A DNA stretch of 64,000 bases from Cichorium intybus (taxonomy: Eukaryota > Streptophyta > Magnoliopsida > Asterales > Asteraceae). The stretch spans positions 130,480,211-130,544,210 of the forward strand of contig CM042009.1 of the NCBI GenBank assembly GCA_023525715.1, given 5' to 3'. Shown here in pieces: positions 48,894 through 61,146 of the stretch. The notes under the pieces were generated by a model. It did not search any database. It was not told the DNA's origin and saw only the letters and a program-made list of their open reading frames with translations. A program made the translations under genes and the position numbers. The stretch's first letter is position 1. Every line of letters starts with the position of its first letter.

Positions 48894-51800
48894 TTACATA
48901 AACTTTATATAATCTCTTAATCCAATGCTCCTAGCATGCTGATTATGCTTAACCCTACTCAGAGCCTTTGTCAAGGGATCTGCAGGATTATCTTCCGATG
49001 ATACCCTCTTTACCACGAGGTGACCTTCTTCTACCTTATGCCTTATGTAGTGGTACTTTCTGTCGATATGTCTGGACTTTCCATGGTCTCGCGGTTCTTT
49101 TGTCAAGGCGACCGCACCTTCATTATCGCAGAACAGTTCCACGGGCTCCTGAATACTCGGGACTACTCCAAGGTCACCGATGAAGTTTTTCAGCCAAGCC
49201 GCTTCCTTTGACGCTTCACTTGCTGCTATATACTCTGATTCACAAGTAGAATCAGCCACCGTATCTTGCTTGGAACTTTTCCAAGTTACCGCTCCTCCGT
49301 TCAGAAGGAATACCCAGCCAGACTGAGACCGACCACTGTCTCTATCCGTCTGAAAACTGGCATCCGTATATCCTTCAATTCTCAAGGTATCACTGCCTCC
49401 AAGGACTAACACCATGTCCTTTGTTCTTCGCAGATACTTGAGTATGTTCTTTACGGCTATCCAATGCGCCCTTCCAGGGTTACCCTGGTACCGACTGACC
49501 ATGCTTAAAGCAAAGGCCACGTCAGGGCGAGTACACGTCATAGCGTACATGATCGATCCTACAGCCGAAGCGTAAGGTACCCGACTGATTTCAGCTATTT
49601 CTTCGTCTGTACTCGGACTTTGAGTCTTACTCAATTTTGCATTACTTTGGATAGGTAGCTCTCCCTTCTTGGAATTTTCCATACTAAACCTTTTCAGTAC
49701 CTTTTCCAAGTATATACCCTGACTAAGTCCAATTAGTCTCTTCTTCCTATCTCTCAATATTCTTATCCCGAGAATATAGGCAGCCTCTCCTAGGTCCTTC
49801 ATGGCGAAACATTTCCCAAGCCAAGCCTTGACATCTTGCAAGGTTGGAATATCGTTTCTCATGAGCAGTATGTCATCGACATACAGTACCAGAAAGGTGA
49901 CTATACTCCCACTAGCCTTGACATATACGCAGGACTCATCCTCGCTCCTAGAGAAACCAAACTCTTTGACTTTCTCATGGAAACAAAGATTCCAGCTGCG
50001 AGAAGCTTGCTTCAATCCGTAGATTGATCTCTCAAGCTTACACACCTTATTAGGATATTTTGCATCGACAAAACCCTCTGGCTTATTCATGTAAATATCC
50101 TCAGTCAACTTCCCATTAAGGAAAGCGGTTTTGACGTCCATCTGCCAAATTTCATAGTCATGAAATGCAGCTATGGCCAGCATAATCCTGATAGACTTTA
50201 TCTTGGCTACTGGTGAGAAGGTATCGTCATAGTCAACTCCTGGGGTTTGAGTAAAGCCCTTCACAACCAGTCTTGCCTTGAAAGTGTGTACTTTTCCGTC
50301 CATGTCGGTCTTCTTCTTGAAGATCCATTTGCACCCGACTGTCTTACGACCTGGTACGTTGTCAACCAAGTTCCAAACTTGATTGTCATACATGGACTTG
50401 ATCTCGCTATCCATGGCCTCTTTCCACTTGGCAGACTCAGGGCCCGCCACTGCTTCCTGGTAGTTAGCTGGTTCATCCAAATTTATCAGTGTCCTATCAC
50501 TGACAAACGTGTCCCCATCCGAAGTTATATGGAACCCATAAAACTCGGGTGGCATGCTAACCCTACCGGAACGCCTAAGAGGTAAGGATACATCTGTCGG
50601 ACCAACAGCAACTTCTTCCTCATGTTGGTTGCTAGTTTCTCCTAAGGTTGCGTCATCTGATGACTCTTGAATTTCTTCCAGATCAATGGTACTCCCACTG
50701 TCCTCTTTGAATATGAGCTCTCTCTCTCGAAAGACCGCTCGTCTAGCTACAAAGACCACGTCATCGCTCGGTCTGTAGAATAGATATCCAAAGGACTGTT
50801 TAGGATAACCAATGAAGAAACACCTTTCGCTTCTTTCTGCGAGTTTGTCTTGAGTCTCTCGTCTAACGAAAGCCTCACAACCCCAGACTTTGATATGTGC
50901 CAACGAGGGAACTTTCCCCGTCCACATTTCATGAGGTGTTTTAGCAACCTTTTTAGTAGGGACAAGATTGAGAATATGGGTGGCAGTCTCTAAGGCATAC
51001 CCCAAGAAGTGAATGGGAAGTGAAGCTCGACTCATCATGGAACGAACCATGTCTAACATGGTTCGGTTGCGCCTCTCCACAACACCGTTCAACTGTGGTG
51101 TCCTGGGAGGTGTCAACTGCGAAACTATTATGCATTCCTTTAGATAGTCTAGGAACTCGATACTTAGATACTCTCCGCCTCTGTCGGACCTGAGCATCTT
51201 TATCTTCTTGCCTAATTGATTCTCTACCTCGTTCTTAAACTCTTTGAACTTTTCAAAGGTGTCCGACTTGTGCTTGATCAAGTAGATATAACCGTATCTA
51301 CTGAAATCGTCGGTAAAGGTCACGTAGAACCGCGTGCCATCCTTTGTGGTTGATCTGAATGGACCACACACATCCGTGTGAATGATGTCCAGCAGACCCT
51401 CACCTCTTTCAAAAGACCCTTTGAAAGGTGATTTAGTCATCTTGCCCAACAGACAAGATTCACATACATCATCCGACCTGAGGTCGAATGACTCCAACAC
51501 TCCATCCTTTTGGAGTTGGGCGATGCGTTTCTTGCTGATGTGCCCGAGCCGACTATGCCACAGACATGCCTTTTCTACACCACTAGTAGAATCAATATAA
51601 TTTACACTATGTCCTAAATTGTCAACACATTCAACAGTTTCATACACACCATCACAAGGATAAGCAGTAAAAATCAAAATACCATTTTTGAAAACAGAAA
51701 TCGAATCAATTTTATTATCAAAAGAAAATTGAAATCCTTGTCTGAACAATGCGTGAAATGAAATAATGTTTCTTGCCATTTCTGGCGAATAGCAACAATT

Positions 51801-52922
51801 AAATAACTCTATACTAACATCACTACTAAGCACTAAACTGTAAACGCCGATCTTGGTAACAGGGGACGATCTCCTATTGCCCATGATCAAGTTCAGTCTA
51901 CCGTGCTCCACCTCCCTGCTTTCCTTTAGGCCCTGTAGATCAGAACAAATGTGAAAACCACATCCTGTATCAAGGACCCAAGAATTAGAAGATGGTGAGT
52001 TTTTAGAGATAGTGTATATACCTGCTGTCGATGGCTTTACTTTCCCATCCTTGACATCCTGCAAGTATTTGGGGCAGCTTCTCTTCCAATGGCCCTTCTC
52101 TTTGCAGTAAAAATAGTTGGCTTCATCGGGGTTGGCCACACAAGGAATCTGGGAAGACTTGGTTCTCGAGCCATTGCTTGACGACCCGACCTGAACCTTT
52201 TCCCTCCAATTTTGCTTAGGATGGCCCTTCCTCTTCTTTCCTTTGCCACTTCCAATGGCTAGGATGGGCTGATTAACCGAGGGTACACTTTTACCCTTCA
52301 TCCCGTCCTCAGCAACTCGAAGCATGCGATGCAACTCAGTCAGGTTAGCCTGATTGTTGTTCAAATGATAAGCCAGCCTGAACTGGTCATAAGAACTCGG
52401 TAAGGAGTTAAGCACTATGTCAACGGCCAACTCCTCAGGTACAGGCATCGCAAGCTTTCTAAGCAGCTCCACGTAACCTTGCATTCTTTGCACATGAGCG
52501 CAGATGGACTCTCCATCTTTAGGTTTGCTGTTCGTGAAGTCCTTGACCACCTCGCACCTCTCGATGTGCTCTTGCTTGCGGAACTTTTCGGCAAGCTCCT
52601 TGTGCATCTCAAAGGGCCAGTAGTCTTCGTATATCCTTTGCAATTCGGGGTTCATTGTGGCGATCATGATATAGGCCACTTTGGTTGCATCATCAGAATG
52701 TTTTTGGTACAAGGTAATCTCCTCGGGAGTAGCAGTTTCAGGGTCAATATCGACAAGCTCGGTCTCGAGGACATACTCTTTGTTCTCGTACCTCAGAGCC
52801 ATCTTGATATTTCTAATCCAGTCATTGTAGTTTGTCCCGTTCAATTGAACCTTGGAACACAGTGAGAGGATAGAGGGAACACTGGAGTTTGAGTGGGGAG
52901 CGGATTGATCAGCTGAAGACAT
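48894..52922 (-). CDS. Copia Gag-Pol polyprotein (1,342 aa)
   Basis: One open frame encodes the whole set of proteins needed for reverse transcription and integration. Domains: Gag (about 1-260, DWIRNIKMALRYENKEYV near the N-terminus); zinc knuckle (residues 270-283, YFYCKEKGHWKRSC, with Tyr in place of the first Cys); aspartic protease (WVLDTGC, 318-321); integrase zinc finger (HSRLGH from 456, CESC) and core (HTDVCGPF, FTDDFSRYGY, ending LNGVVERRNRTM); reverse transcriptase (KTAFLNGKL, LYVDDILL with the Asp pair at 1,016-1,017); RNase H (GYTDASF, Asp 1,187; LFCDNEGA). The length is normal for the family. The start ATG follows a pyrimidine-rich CTTTTATAG, which could be a splice acceptor. 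No frameshift or stop; the altered Cys may impair RNA packaging. Confidence 0.97.
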   Translation of the reverse strand: MSSADQSAPHSNSSVPSILSLCSKVQLNGTNYNDWIRNIKMALRYENKEYVLETELVDIDPETATPEEITLYQKHSDDATKVAYIMIATMNPELQRIYEDYWPFEMHKELAEKFRKQEHIERCEVVKDFTNSKPKDGESICAHVQRMQGYVELLRKLAMPVPEELAVDIVLNSLPSSYDQFRLAYHLNNNQANLTELHRMLRVAEDGMKGKSVPSVNQPILAIGSGKGKKRKGHPKQNWREKVQVGSSSNGSRTKSSQIPCVANPDEANYFYCKEKGHWKRSCPKYLQDVKDGKVKPSTAGIYTISKNSPSSNSWVLDTGCGFHICSDLQGLKESREVEHGRLNLIMGNRRSSPVTKIGVYSLVLSSDVSIELFNCCYSPEMARNIISFHALFRQGFQFSFDNKIDSISVFKNGILIFTAYPCDGVYETVECVDNLGHSVNYIDSTSGVEKACLWHSRLGHISKKRIAQLQKDGVLESFDLRSDDVCESCLLGKMTKSPFKGSFERGEGLLDIIHTDVCGPFRSTTKDGTRFYVTFTDDFSRYGYIYLIKHKSDTFEKFKEFKNEVENQLGKKIKMLRSDRGGEYLSIEFLDYLKECIIVSQLTPPRTPQLNGVVERRNRTMLDMVRSMMSRASLPIHFLGYALETATHILNLVPTKKVAKTPHEMWTGKVPSLAHIKVWGCEAFVRRETQDKLAERSERCFFIGYPKQSFGYLFYRPSDDVVFVARRAVFRERELIFKEDSGSTIDLEEIQESSDDATLGETSNQHEEEVAVGPTDVSLPLRRSGRVSMPPEFYGFHITSDGDTFVSDRTLINLDEPANYQEAVAGPESAKWKEAMDSEIKSMYDNQVWNLVDNVPGRKTVGCKWIFKKKTDMDGKVHTFKARLVVKGFTQTPGVDYDDTFSPVAKIKSIRIMLAIAAFHDYEIWQMDVKTAFLNGKLTEDIYMNKPEGFVDAKYPNKVCKLERSIYGLKQASRSWNLCFHEKVKEFGFSRSEDESCVYVKASGSIVTFLVLYVDDILLMRNDIPTLQDVKAWLGKCFAMKDLGEAAYILGIRILRDRKKRLIGLSQGIYLEKVLKRFSMENSKKGELPIQSNAKLSKTQSPSTDEEIAEISRVPYASAVGSIMYAMTCTRPDVAFALSMVSRYQGNPGRAHWIAVKNILKYLRRTKDMVLVLGGSDTLRIEGYTDASFQTDRDSGRSQSGWVFLLNGGAVTWKSSKQDTVADSTCESEYIAASEASKEAAWLKNFIGDLGVVPSIQEPVELFCDNEGAVALTKEPRDHGKSRHIDRKYHYIRHKVEEGHLVVKRVSSEDNPADPLTKALSRVKHNQHARSIGLRDYIKFM

Positions 52923-54261
52923 CTATAAAAGAAGGTAAGTTTAATTAGATACTTGTCGGTCCTTATAATAACCCAATATAAAATAAGGCTAGGATCCAAC
53001 TATAACAATTTGCAACATAGAAGAGGGATGCCGTAATCTATAAGCAAATTTTATAAAGGTAGGCGAATGACGATTCAGACAATTCCACCGCGGAAAATAA
53101 TCTTATTATAAATGGAATTCCTAGTTTCTTTTTAGATTTATTGAACTGTTCAATAGCATGTTTAATCTCGGATATGCCCCACCGTTTGTGACTGGGATGC
53201 CGAGGATCACAAATCGGGTGTGAATAACCATGCAAATTAGCTTGGTACTCTCGGGGTCCATTATCATCTCAAATTGATGTGCCGGTAAACCACACACGCT
53301 CCATCAACAATGATAACAACCGAGACACCCATTGCCACTCTTTATGAACCCCCATTGGTATGCCGGTAAACCACACATGCTCCATCAACGTTTCATAAAG
53401 TGCATTGTGCAATTTCATGGGTTAGCATTAAATTCACATTTTTCCCTAAAGTAACTAGATTGGGATTTTTGTAAATAGTTCTAGTACTTTGATCATTATA
53501 CTTTTAATGATTAAGCGGTTCTATCAAACCCGTTCGGCTAACGACCCTCCACTGATCAGGCGAGCGGTGGGTGAGAGTGTTCACCCATTAGACTACCATT
53601 TTATAGGCAGTCTCCTTATACCCACTTTATAGACCAGCTTCGTGAATGAGGCCTACTATTGATTTGACTAACCAAATTTATCTCATATATATAGTATTAA
53701 CTTTTAATAACATATATAAGATGTATTTTAAAAACCCTTTAAAATATTCAAGGTTTATCTTTTAATTTTACCAAATTTAACAATTAAATTTTAAATTAAA
53801 TTAATCCTTAAAATCGATTTAATCAATTTTAATTACCCATTAATTAAATTAATTAAATCTAAATATTTTAAACATTTTAAAATAATTTTTCCGGATTTTT
53901 CCATTAATTTTCGATAATTTAAAATTAAATAAATCCCTTTTGAATTATCTTTTAATTAACAATTAATTAAATTAATTCAATGAAGATAGGTTTATCCAAA
54001 TTAATCAAATTAATTAAAACCTATCCTAAACCCCCTAGATTTCGAATTCAAATAATGGGGTTTAAGGTTATCCATTTAATTAACAAATAAAGTTACCAAA
54101 AATAGAAAACCTTCTAAAACCCTAAAAGCCAAAATCGAAATTTACATGGGGGGATTAGGGTTTCCAAAACCCTAATCCTAGAAATCGATCCACATAAATA
54201 TTAGGGTTTATAAGCATTAAACCCTAAAACAGTTATATCAATTCAACAAGAAAACAAGACA
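52923..54261 (-). other. Copia 5' leader
   Basis: Non-coding leader between PBS and Gag. It contains two copies of a segment with GCCGGTAAACCACACACGCTCC (53,280 and 53,362), each with CCATCAAC after it. The end next to ATG resembles a 3' splice site. Confidence 0.6.
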
Positions 54262-54274
54262 GGCTCTGATACCA
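54262..54274 (-). promoter_or_regulatory. Copia primer-binding site
   Basis: Minus-strand TGGTATCAGAGCC lies one base after the 5' LTR end. Complementary to initiator tRNA-Met. Confidence 0.92.
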
Positions 54275-54275
54275 C

Positions 54276-54974
54276 TGCAAGGTTTTCTGCAAACCATGAA
54301 CTAAATAACCTAAGTTCACATGCAACCTATAAGGATCTATATTTTCTTCTAATTGAACATATAACAAAACCTAAAGGCCATAAGAAAATTAACTAAAAGA
54401 ATAAAATTAGTAAAACCAACCTTTTAGAATTTTCTAGAAGCTGAGCAGCAAAATTATCCTGCCTCAAATGAGATCACACCCAAGCCGAGAGGATTATGGA
54501 TCGAGATTCCAGAGAGAAATAATAGAATGAGCAACTGATAATGAAGGTCTAGGGGTCCCTATTTATAGGGAACCAAGTGGCAAAGCTAGAAACCCTAGCT
54601 GCAGCCCATTTTCCGGATTATCTGTACGCGCGTCGCGGCCAAGACGTTTGCGCACCGCGCGCCGCAATTCAACTATTGAATTTGTACGACTTTAATCCCT
54701 GACCTCCTGATTAATCTAATTAATGCCACAGAAATTAATCCAATTAATTTCTGATTACTTATTAATCAAATAATATTATTTCTTATTAATATATTATCTC
54801 CATAATACATTAACAAACAATATCTTGATTTATTAGTCATATAATAAATCAACCCTTTCTCTCTACTTAACTTTCCAACAAACCTCCAGCCATGAGGGCA
54901 ACCCAAATAGACTGTGCTACTATTAATTAGGTAAATATTAATTATTAGTCATGGCTTAGACACCTAATCCAACA
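54276..54974 (-). repeat. Copia 5' LTR (promoter-bearing)
   Basis: 699 bp, same ends as the left LTR. TATA box on minus (plus 54,560-54,567), so transcription would run leftward into the leader and Gag-Pol. Confidence 0.95.
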
Positions 54975-55196
54975 CAACCAAGGACTACGCGTATTTTATT
55001 TTTCAGTCAGCGAAGTTTTAACCCTGACTCGATAAGATGTTGTGGACCGAGTGAGAGGTCTTTTTTTGGCCTATCAAACGGTCTGACTCGGACCAAGTCA
55101 GACATTGCATCTTACTGAACCAGTAAGAGGTATAACAAACATGAGCCTAATATAAGTAGTCTTAGATGTGCACAAAATTGGTCATCTAATATATTT

Positions 55197-55210
55197 GGGG
55201 GGGGGGGGGG
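55197..55210. repeat. Poly-G run (14 G)
   Basis: Fourteen consecutive G on the plus strand, just before a 193 bp tandem duplication. Confidence 0.95.
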
Positions 55211-55223
55211 TGTCAACGTGACT

Positions 55224-55609
55224 AACCCAAGTACCGTAAGGCATCAAATAGGTGGGCAATAACTGGTTAGTGCTTCACACCTTACCCTTCTTACTATTTG
55301 GTGATTTAGGATTATTGAAGTGTAAAATGATTAAAGATATTATAGATAAAAATGATAGAGGAAATAAATCATTTGTTTTGTTAAATGCATCAATCCTCAT
55401 CGGTCGTCATTGCTCCAACCCAAGTATTTCAAGGCATCAAATAGGTGGGCAATAAATGGTTAGTGTTTCACACCTAACCCATCTTACAGTTTGGTGATTT
55501 AGGATTATGAAGTGTAAAATGATCAAATAATATCAGGGATAAAAATTAATAGACGAAATAAATCATTTGTTGTGTTAAATGCATCAATCCTCATCAGCCA
55601 TCATTGCTC
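55224..55609. repeat. 193 bp tandem duplication
   Basis: Two diverged units, each starting AACCCAAGTA and containing GGCATCAAATAGGTGGGCAATAA and GCATCAATCCTCATC (55,224-55,416 and 55,417-55,609). No coding content. Confidence 0.85.
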
Positions 55610-57349
55610 GCTACTCTACCACTAAAACATCCTTTAAAATGACTATGTAAGATGGTCGTGGTGCTTCACTCTCCATTATATATGTGTTAATTGATCTTTT
55701 TTAAACTACAATTAGGTAAATCCATAATCACATCATCTTTTTTAAATGTTGATTTTTTTCATTAATCGTATCGAGGTTTGTAAATTTTCATTTGTAATTG
55801 TTGACTTAATTGGTTAAATTTTAGGTCGAGGTTGATTAGGAGAACTTCTTCTATTTTCACGACTTGCTCTCATTCTCCCACAATCTTCAGTTCCATCCGT
55901 TTCAACTTTAAAGAAAGCGATAAAGTTATTGGTTATTCTAGTTACTATTTATTGTAGGTTGTATTTTCTTTTAATTATTCTTATTGAAAATTTTCACATT
56001 AATCCAACTTCATTCTAATTTGATCAATAAATTTTAGTATTCTTCATGTTCCCAAAGTTAGATTATATGTATGACTTGTTAATTAGCTTAGTAAATGCTT
56101 TCAAATTCCCTTTTAGACATTCATTCTGTAAATTATCCATTTTGGTTCGTAAAAGATGTACTTTCAAGTTTGCAATTTCATCCTAGTACTTAAATCTAAC
56201 ATGGACCAATAAGTTTTGGCTACATATTTCCAAAGTGCTCTTATTGCAATGAAAATGCTTGTTAATATGTTGCTACTACCTTACTTGAAATAGAATAATT
56301 GGTTATTAACTTTAAGGTTAATACATCTGGAACTCATGATTGAAATTTGGACTTGTTTATGGTGAAGAAAAGAGTACGATATAATTTTTAGTTGGCTTTG
56401 TTTATTTTGATCATTTCTTCCTTGCCTTTCTTCTATTAAAATTTTCTATTATAGCCTCCTACATCTCCAAAGTGCCTGCCAACTTTTTTTTTCTTTGGCC
56501 AGTATAGCCTCATACATCTCATCAGTCACCCTCAGGATTTAAGTTTTTCATTAAAGGTAGAAGTCCCCTGACGGATGAACTTGTAGGTAATTTTCAAAAA
56601 ATATCTTGGCGAAGAGAGGAGGAAGACAGTGTTTCCAGATAGTTTGAAGGTTTGGTATGAATTCTTATGTGCTTACACTCTTTATCTAGAAGTTTTAATT
56701 TGTGGTAAGTGGGGTGGTAGGTGGACATTTAGTAAGATGATAGGTGGTCATTAAGTGGGTAGATTAGTGGTAGGTGGGCATTACATGGATTCCTAGTAAA
56801 AAACCATTATTGAACAAACCATAACATAATACTCATTAAAATACTAACTTCATAACATTACTAAAATAAAAACCATTATGGGAAAGTTTCCACTAGTCCC
56901 TGGACAGAGAAAAAAAGGAAGACATTTTTGGTCAATAGAAGATTTTATAAAGAGTTAGAAAGTTGTTGTATGATATTGTTATGTGTTTTCACTCTTTATA
57001 TAGAGGTGAGATTTTATGGTAAAAAAATGGGCATTATGACATTATGTTTTATAAAAAAATCAAATAAATCATATAAATATATTAAATAAACAACTTGCAT
57101 TTTTCGTATTCATATAACTTCATATTTTTACATATACAAGTTATAATTGCTACTAAAAATATAAGAATAAATATTTATTTCTTAGTCGACAATAACTTAC
57201 GTAAAATATCAATTTCCAACACACTTTCGCCTTAGTTGTTAGCAAACTAAGAAATACTTACTTATTCCAATATTCATACAATAATTACATTTTTAATTCC
57301 TAACCCTATCTATCTATTCTCAGACCATTCGTGAGAAACATTTGTATTT
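55610..57349. other. AT-rich intergenic DNA
   Basis: No gene recognised. TAGGTGG/CATTA short repeats near 56,700-56,780. Confidence 0.4.
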
Positions 57350-58341
57350 TCACACATGGCCAAAGAGGATGAAGAATAATACTTTTTTGTTCAAAATAGA
57401 CTTTGACAAAGCATTTGATTCGGTTAACTGGAAGTATCTATAATCAATAATGGAGGAAAAGGGATTTGGTGTGAAATGGAGAAATTGGATACATGGCTGT
57501 GTCTCTTCGGCTTGAGTCTCGGTACTACTAAATGGTTCGCCAATGAAAGAATTCCAACTATCAAAAGATGTCAGGCAAGGTGACCCGTTGTCCTCATATA
57601 TTTTCATAATCGCCATGGAGGGTCTTTACGTAGTTATGCAAACGATGTGTATACAAAAGTTGTTCAAACGGGTATAAGTATCAAATCACGATTTATGTGT
57701 TTCCCACTTGCTTTTATACGGACGATGCGATATTCATAGGTGAGTGGTCTATTGCTAATTTAAAAAAAAAACTTGGCAAGAATACTTAAATGTCTCCATT
57801 TGTCGCCCGGTTTAAAAGTCAACTTCCACAAGTCAAAAGTATTTGGAATTGGTATACTGGACAGTGACATTTCAAACCATGCGAGAACACTTGGATGTGA
57901 AGTGGGGAATTTTCTGTTTAAGTACCTAGGGGTACCGGTAGGAGCTAACATGAACCTTAAATGGAGTTGGAGCGTAATCATTAATCAGTTTTAAAACAAA
58001 CTGTCAGGATGGAAAGCTAAAAACCTCTCGCATGGAGGTGGCTCACGTAGGCTAAATTAGTGATGGGAATTCTTCCATTGTACTAGTTGTCCTATTCAAA
58101 GTGCCCATAGGTACGATTTCCTCTCTTGAGCAAATTAGAAGGATTTTTTTTGGGAGAGGAGAAGATAAACAAAAAATTGTGTGGGTACCGTCGAACAAAA
58201 TTCTTGTACCCAAAGAATTGGGAGCTTTGGGATTATCTCATTAAAGGCTTTAAACATTGCTCTACTTGCTAAATAAATTTAGCAGTTAAAAATCGAAAAA
58301 ATTGTACTATGGAATAAGGTGGTCAAGGGATTTATGATTTA

Positions 58342-58754
58342 GGGCGTGTTTGGCAAAACTAGCTGGGAGCTGGGAGCTGGGAGCTGGTAGCGGGTAGCGG
58401 AAAGCTGGTAACGGGTAGCTGGTAGCTGGAAGCTAGAAGCTGAAAGTTGTGACTTTTAGTTTTTATATGACTGTTCGACAAAAGTAGCTGGAAGCTTTTA
58501 AAATATGCAAATTTACATAAAAGGACATATGCGTAATTATTGTTTATAGTTTTAAGGGTATTCTAGTAATTAATGGTATAATTGGTAGAGCTTTTTGTTA
58601 AACGCTACTTCAACTAGCTATTAAAATAGTAGCCTTTAGTTTAAAATAAAAGTTTCAAGCTCGTGTCGTCGAACGAAGCTTTTGGTTTTTATTAGAGCTA
58701 TTTCCTAAACGCTAGAAGCTACAAGCTCTCAAACGCTACGTGCCAAACACGCCC
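58342..58754. mobile_element. PIF/Harbinger (Tourist-like) MITE (413 bp)
   Basis: The ends are GGGCGTGTTTGGCA and TGCCAAACACGCCC, flanked by TTA (58,339-58,341 and 58,755-58,757), the 3 bp duplication of PIF/Harbinger. The left interior is an AGCTGG/GAGCTGGTAGCGG short tandem array. It is inserted in the LINE pseudogene. Confidence 0.8.
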
Positions 58755-59181
58755 TTAAACAGGAAAGGATGGTATTATTGCCCCAAGGGGATAAAAAACG
58801 GAACGTGTAAAAACATACTAAAAGCAATGTAGGAACTGGAGGTGACCAAGATTGAGTACGACTCGATGGTGCAAAAAAACGTGGCACAAGGAAATGACGC
58901 ACTCTTTTGGTTGGAAAACTAGACCAAGAAGGGTGTATTCAGGGATAAATTCTCAAGGCTTTACAGATTGCATTGTAAACCAAAGACTGTCCAATAATGG
59001 AATAATGTGGTTATGGAAGAGAATACCAGTTGCCTCGGATAAGATACAGGATCTGCTAGACATCACGGACATTATCAAATCAATTACATTGTTGGCTCTC
59101 CTTGACAAATGGTCCTTTACAATGGCAAACTATTGATGCTTCTGAGTGGATCTGAGTGGATCTGGTTAGAAAATCAATTGA

Positions 59182-61146
59182 TGTAACGCCAAAATGTATT
59201 TTATTATGTAATTATAATAAAAAGGGCAAATTGGTCATTTTACCTTAGAAGGGTAATTTGGTCTTTTGGACAGAAAATGACTTGTTTTGTAATAATATTT
59301 TGAGTCTTGAACTTAAAATGTTATAAAATGTGATTTTGTCATTAATTTTGTAAATTGTGGCAAAAGTCCTAAATATGCAACTCTAGGGACCAAACTGTAA
59401 TTTCTGGAAGTATAAAAGCTTGGAAGCTTCTTCCATTGTGTGCAGAATTTTGTGAGTTACGGGAGAGAAAATTCTTGTGCGATTTCTGCAGAAATTGAAG
59501 AGTTTTGAAGAATTGAAGTTTGCAAAATCGGATTATAGCTTCAAAGGTTAGAGTTGGAAGTTTGAAAGGTAAATTCTTCAAGCTCTTGATAGTTGTTCTT
59601 GATGAGTTTTGTAGAACTCAAAAACTGCATTTTGCAGTCATGATCATGTTGTTAAGTTGATGCAATACTTCCAATAAGTCATGCTAAAAAGGACTTAATT
59701 CAAGAAAATGGAAGTAGGTTGCTATTGTTCAAGAATTAAGTTTTTGATCAAGAACCCTAGATGGTGAGTTCTTGGGATAAACTTGATTCTAATGGATTAA
59801 GATGAGTTCTAGATGCTATAATGACTGAAAGAAATCATTAGAAGCAAATAGAATTCAATAATTTCGTTTTTGGAGCAAAAATGCAAAAACGGGAAATTTT
59901 ATAAATGGAGTTGAATTTGAGTATTTTATGGATTAAAACTAGTTATTAGTCAAAGGTTTTGGTCTTGGAACATTTCCTAGTAATTAAGTCGAGCTATAAA
60001 TGCTTAATAATAGGAAAATGGAGTTTTTAGCTCAAAATTCGGAGCTCACTGCCTGGAATCGCCAGGATCGCGACCCGACCCAGGGGTCGATCGCGACCCG
60101 ATCTCGCGGCAGAAATGCAGTTGGCCTCTGTTAAAATTTGGTCAATTTTCCAAGTTGGAGTTCAATGCTAGGCTTATCCGATTGACCTGAAATTTTAAAC
60201 ATAGGTTTAATATGTTGTGAAACTTCATGGAAAATTATCGGAATACGAATACGACCTCCCGAAAGTACTGTAGTAGAATACGCGTATTTCGGGACGTGTA
60301 TTAAATTTTTATACCAATGGTTAATGCTTGAAATTAGTCTTATATTAGACTCTTGTGCATTAGAACCAACTGAAATGGTATATTAACCTATAATCATTGT
60401 GAAATGAATTGATTTATAGGTACGGGACAAAATCCTACGGATATCATTTCAAGGCAAGGAACAACAAACGCTAGTTGTAGCAACCCTTCAGGTGAGTAAT
60501 CTCACTGTTATCTGGTGTGATAATTGTTAAAAGAGCAGCTGCAGGTGGAAATGATTTTGGGGACAAATTTTGACAGAGTATATGATTTGATATACGACAA
60601 GACCAGATAAGCCGTGAGTCTGTTATAGACAAGAATGGAACTGTGAGTCAATGTATCTATGTAAATTTATATAGACAACAGCGGGCTAACGCGTGAGTCT
60701 AGGCAACAGCGGGCTAACCCGTGAGTCTAGGCAACAGCGGACTAACCCGTGAGCCAAGGCAACAGCGGGCTAACCCGTGAGCCATATTTGATTTTGTATT
60801 GTGTGATAATACATATTTGACCTTGTATAGAGAATTTTATTCTTATACATGTTATTCTTGATTTGATTACTCATTGGGCTTTATAGCTCACCGTTTATTT
60901 GATATGTCCCTGCAGGTGAGCGTGATCCCGCGAAGGGAAAAGATAAAGTCCGTGACTGAGGACCTAGGATCGTGAAGTGACAGCCCGGCTTAGAGAATGT
61001 ATAATATTTTATGTATTGTACTTCGTGATACTCTTGTACTCGCATTGTATTAACTGATACCCCTTACTTATGTTTTTGTTTGTAAAATATTTGGTTTGAA
61101 AAATGAAAATTTTTGGGGTGTTTTTGTTAATAAGTCGGGTGTTACA
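59182..61146 (+). mobile_element. Solo LTR inside the LINE (1.97 kb)
   Basis: It starts TGTAACGCCAAAATG and ends GTCGGGTGTTACA, with the TSD ATTGA on both sides (59,177-59,181 and 61,147-61,151). It contains GGTGAGTAATCTCAC, a fourfold array of GCAACAGCGGGCTAACCCGTGAG-like units (60,670-60,785), GGCTTTATAGCTCACC, and at 60,066-60,105 GATCGCGACCCG/GGGTCGATCGCGACCC palindromes. Related in layout to the LTRs at 452 and 14,054. Confidence 0.92.
60670..60785. repeat. Short tandem array in solo LTR
   Basis: Four units of AACAGCGGGCTAACCCGTGAG followed by TCTAGGC or CCAAGGC, about 29-30 bp each. Confidence 0.85.

Larger units (their letters stand above)
47345..54974 (-). mobile_element. Complete Ty1/copia LTR retrotransposon (7.63 kb)
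   Basis: Two 699 bp LTRs (47,345-48,043 and 54,276-54,974), each TGCAAGG...CCAACA, are flanked by the 5 bp target duplication CAACC (47,340-47,344 and 54,975-54,979). On the minus strand the order is 5' LTR, PBS (54,262-54,274), about 1.3 kb leader, one uninterrupted Gag-Pol frame, a polypurine-like AAGTGCGAGAC and the 3' LTR. The LTRs differ at about 14 positions by eye (about 2%). At a commonly used plant rate of 1.3e-8 per site per year that means insertion well under 1-2 million years ago. Confidence 0.97.

Noticed and set aside
46420..55130. One large TIR element containing the Copia, with GAGTCAGA-type ends
   Set aside because: The inverted similarity is limited to short words and clear ends or a target duplication were not found.
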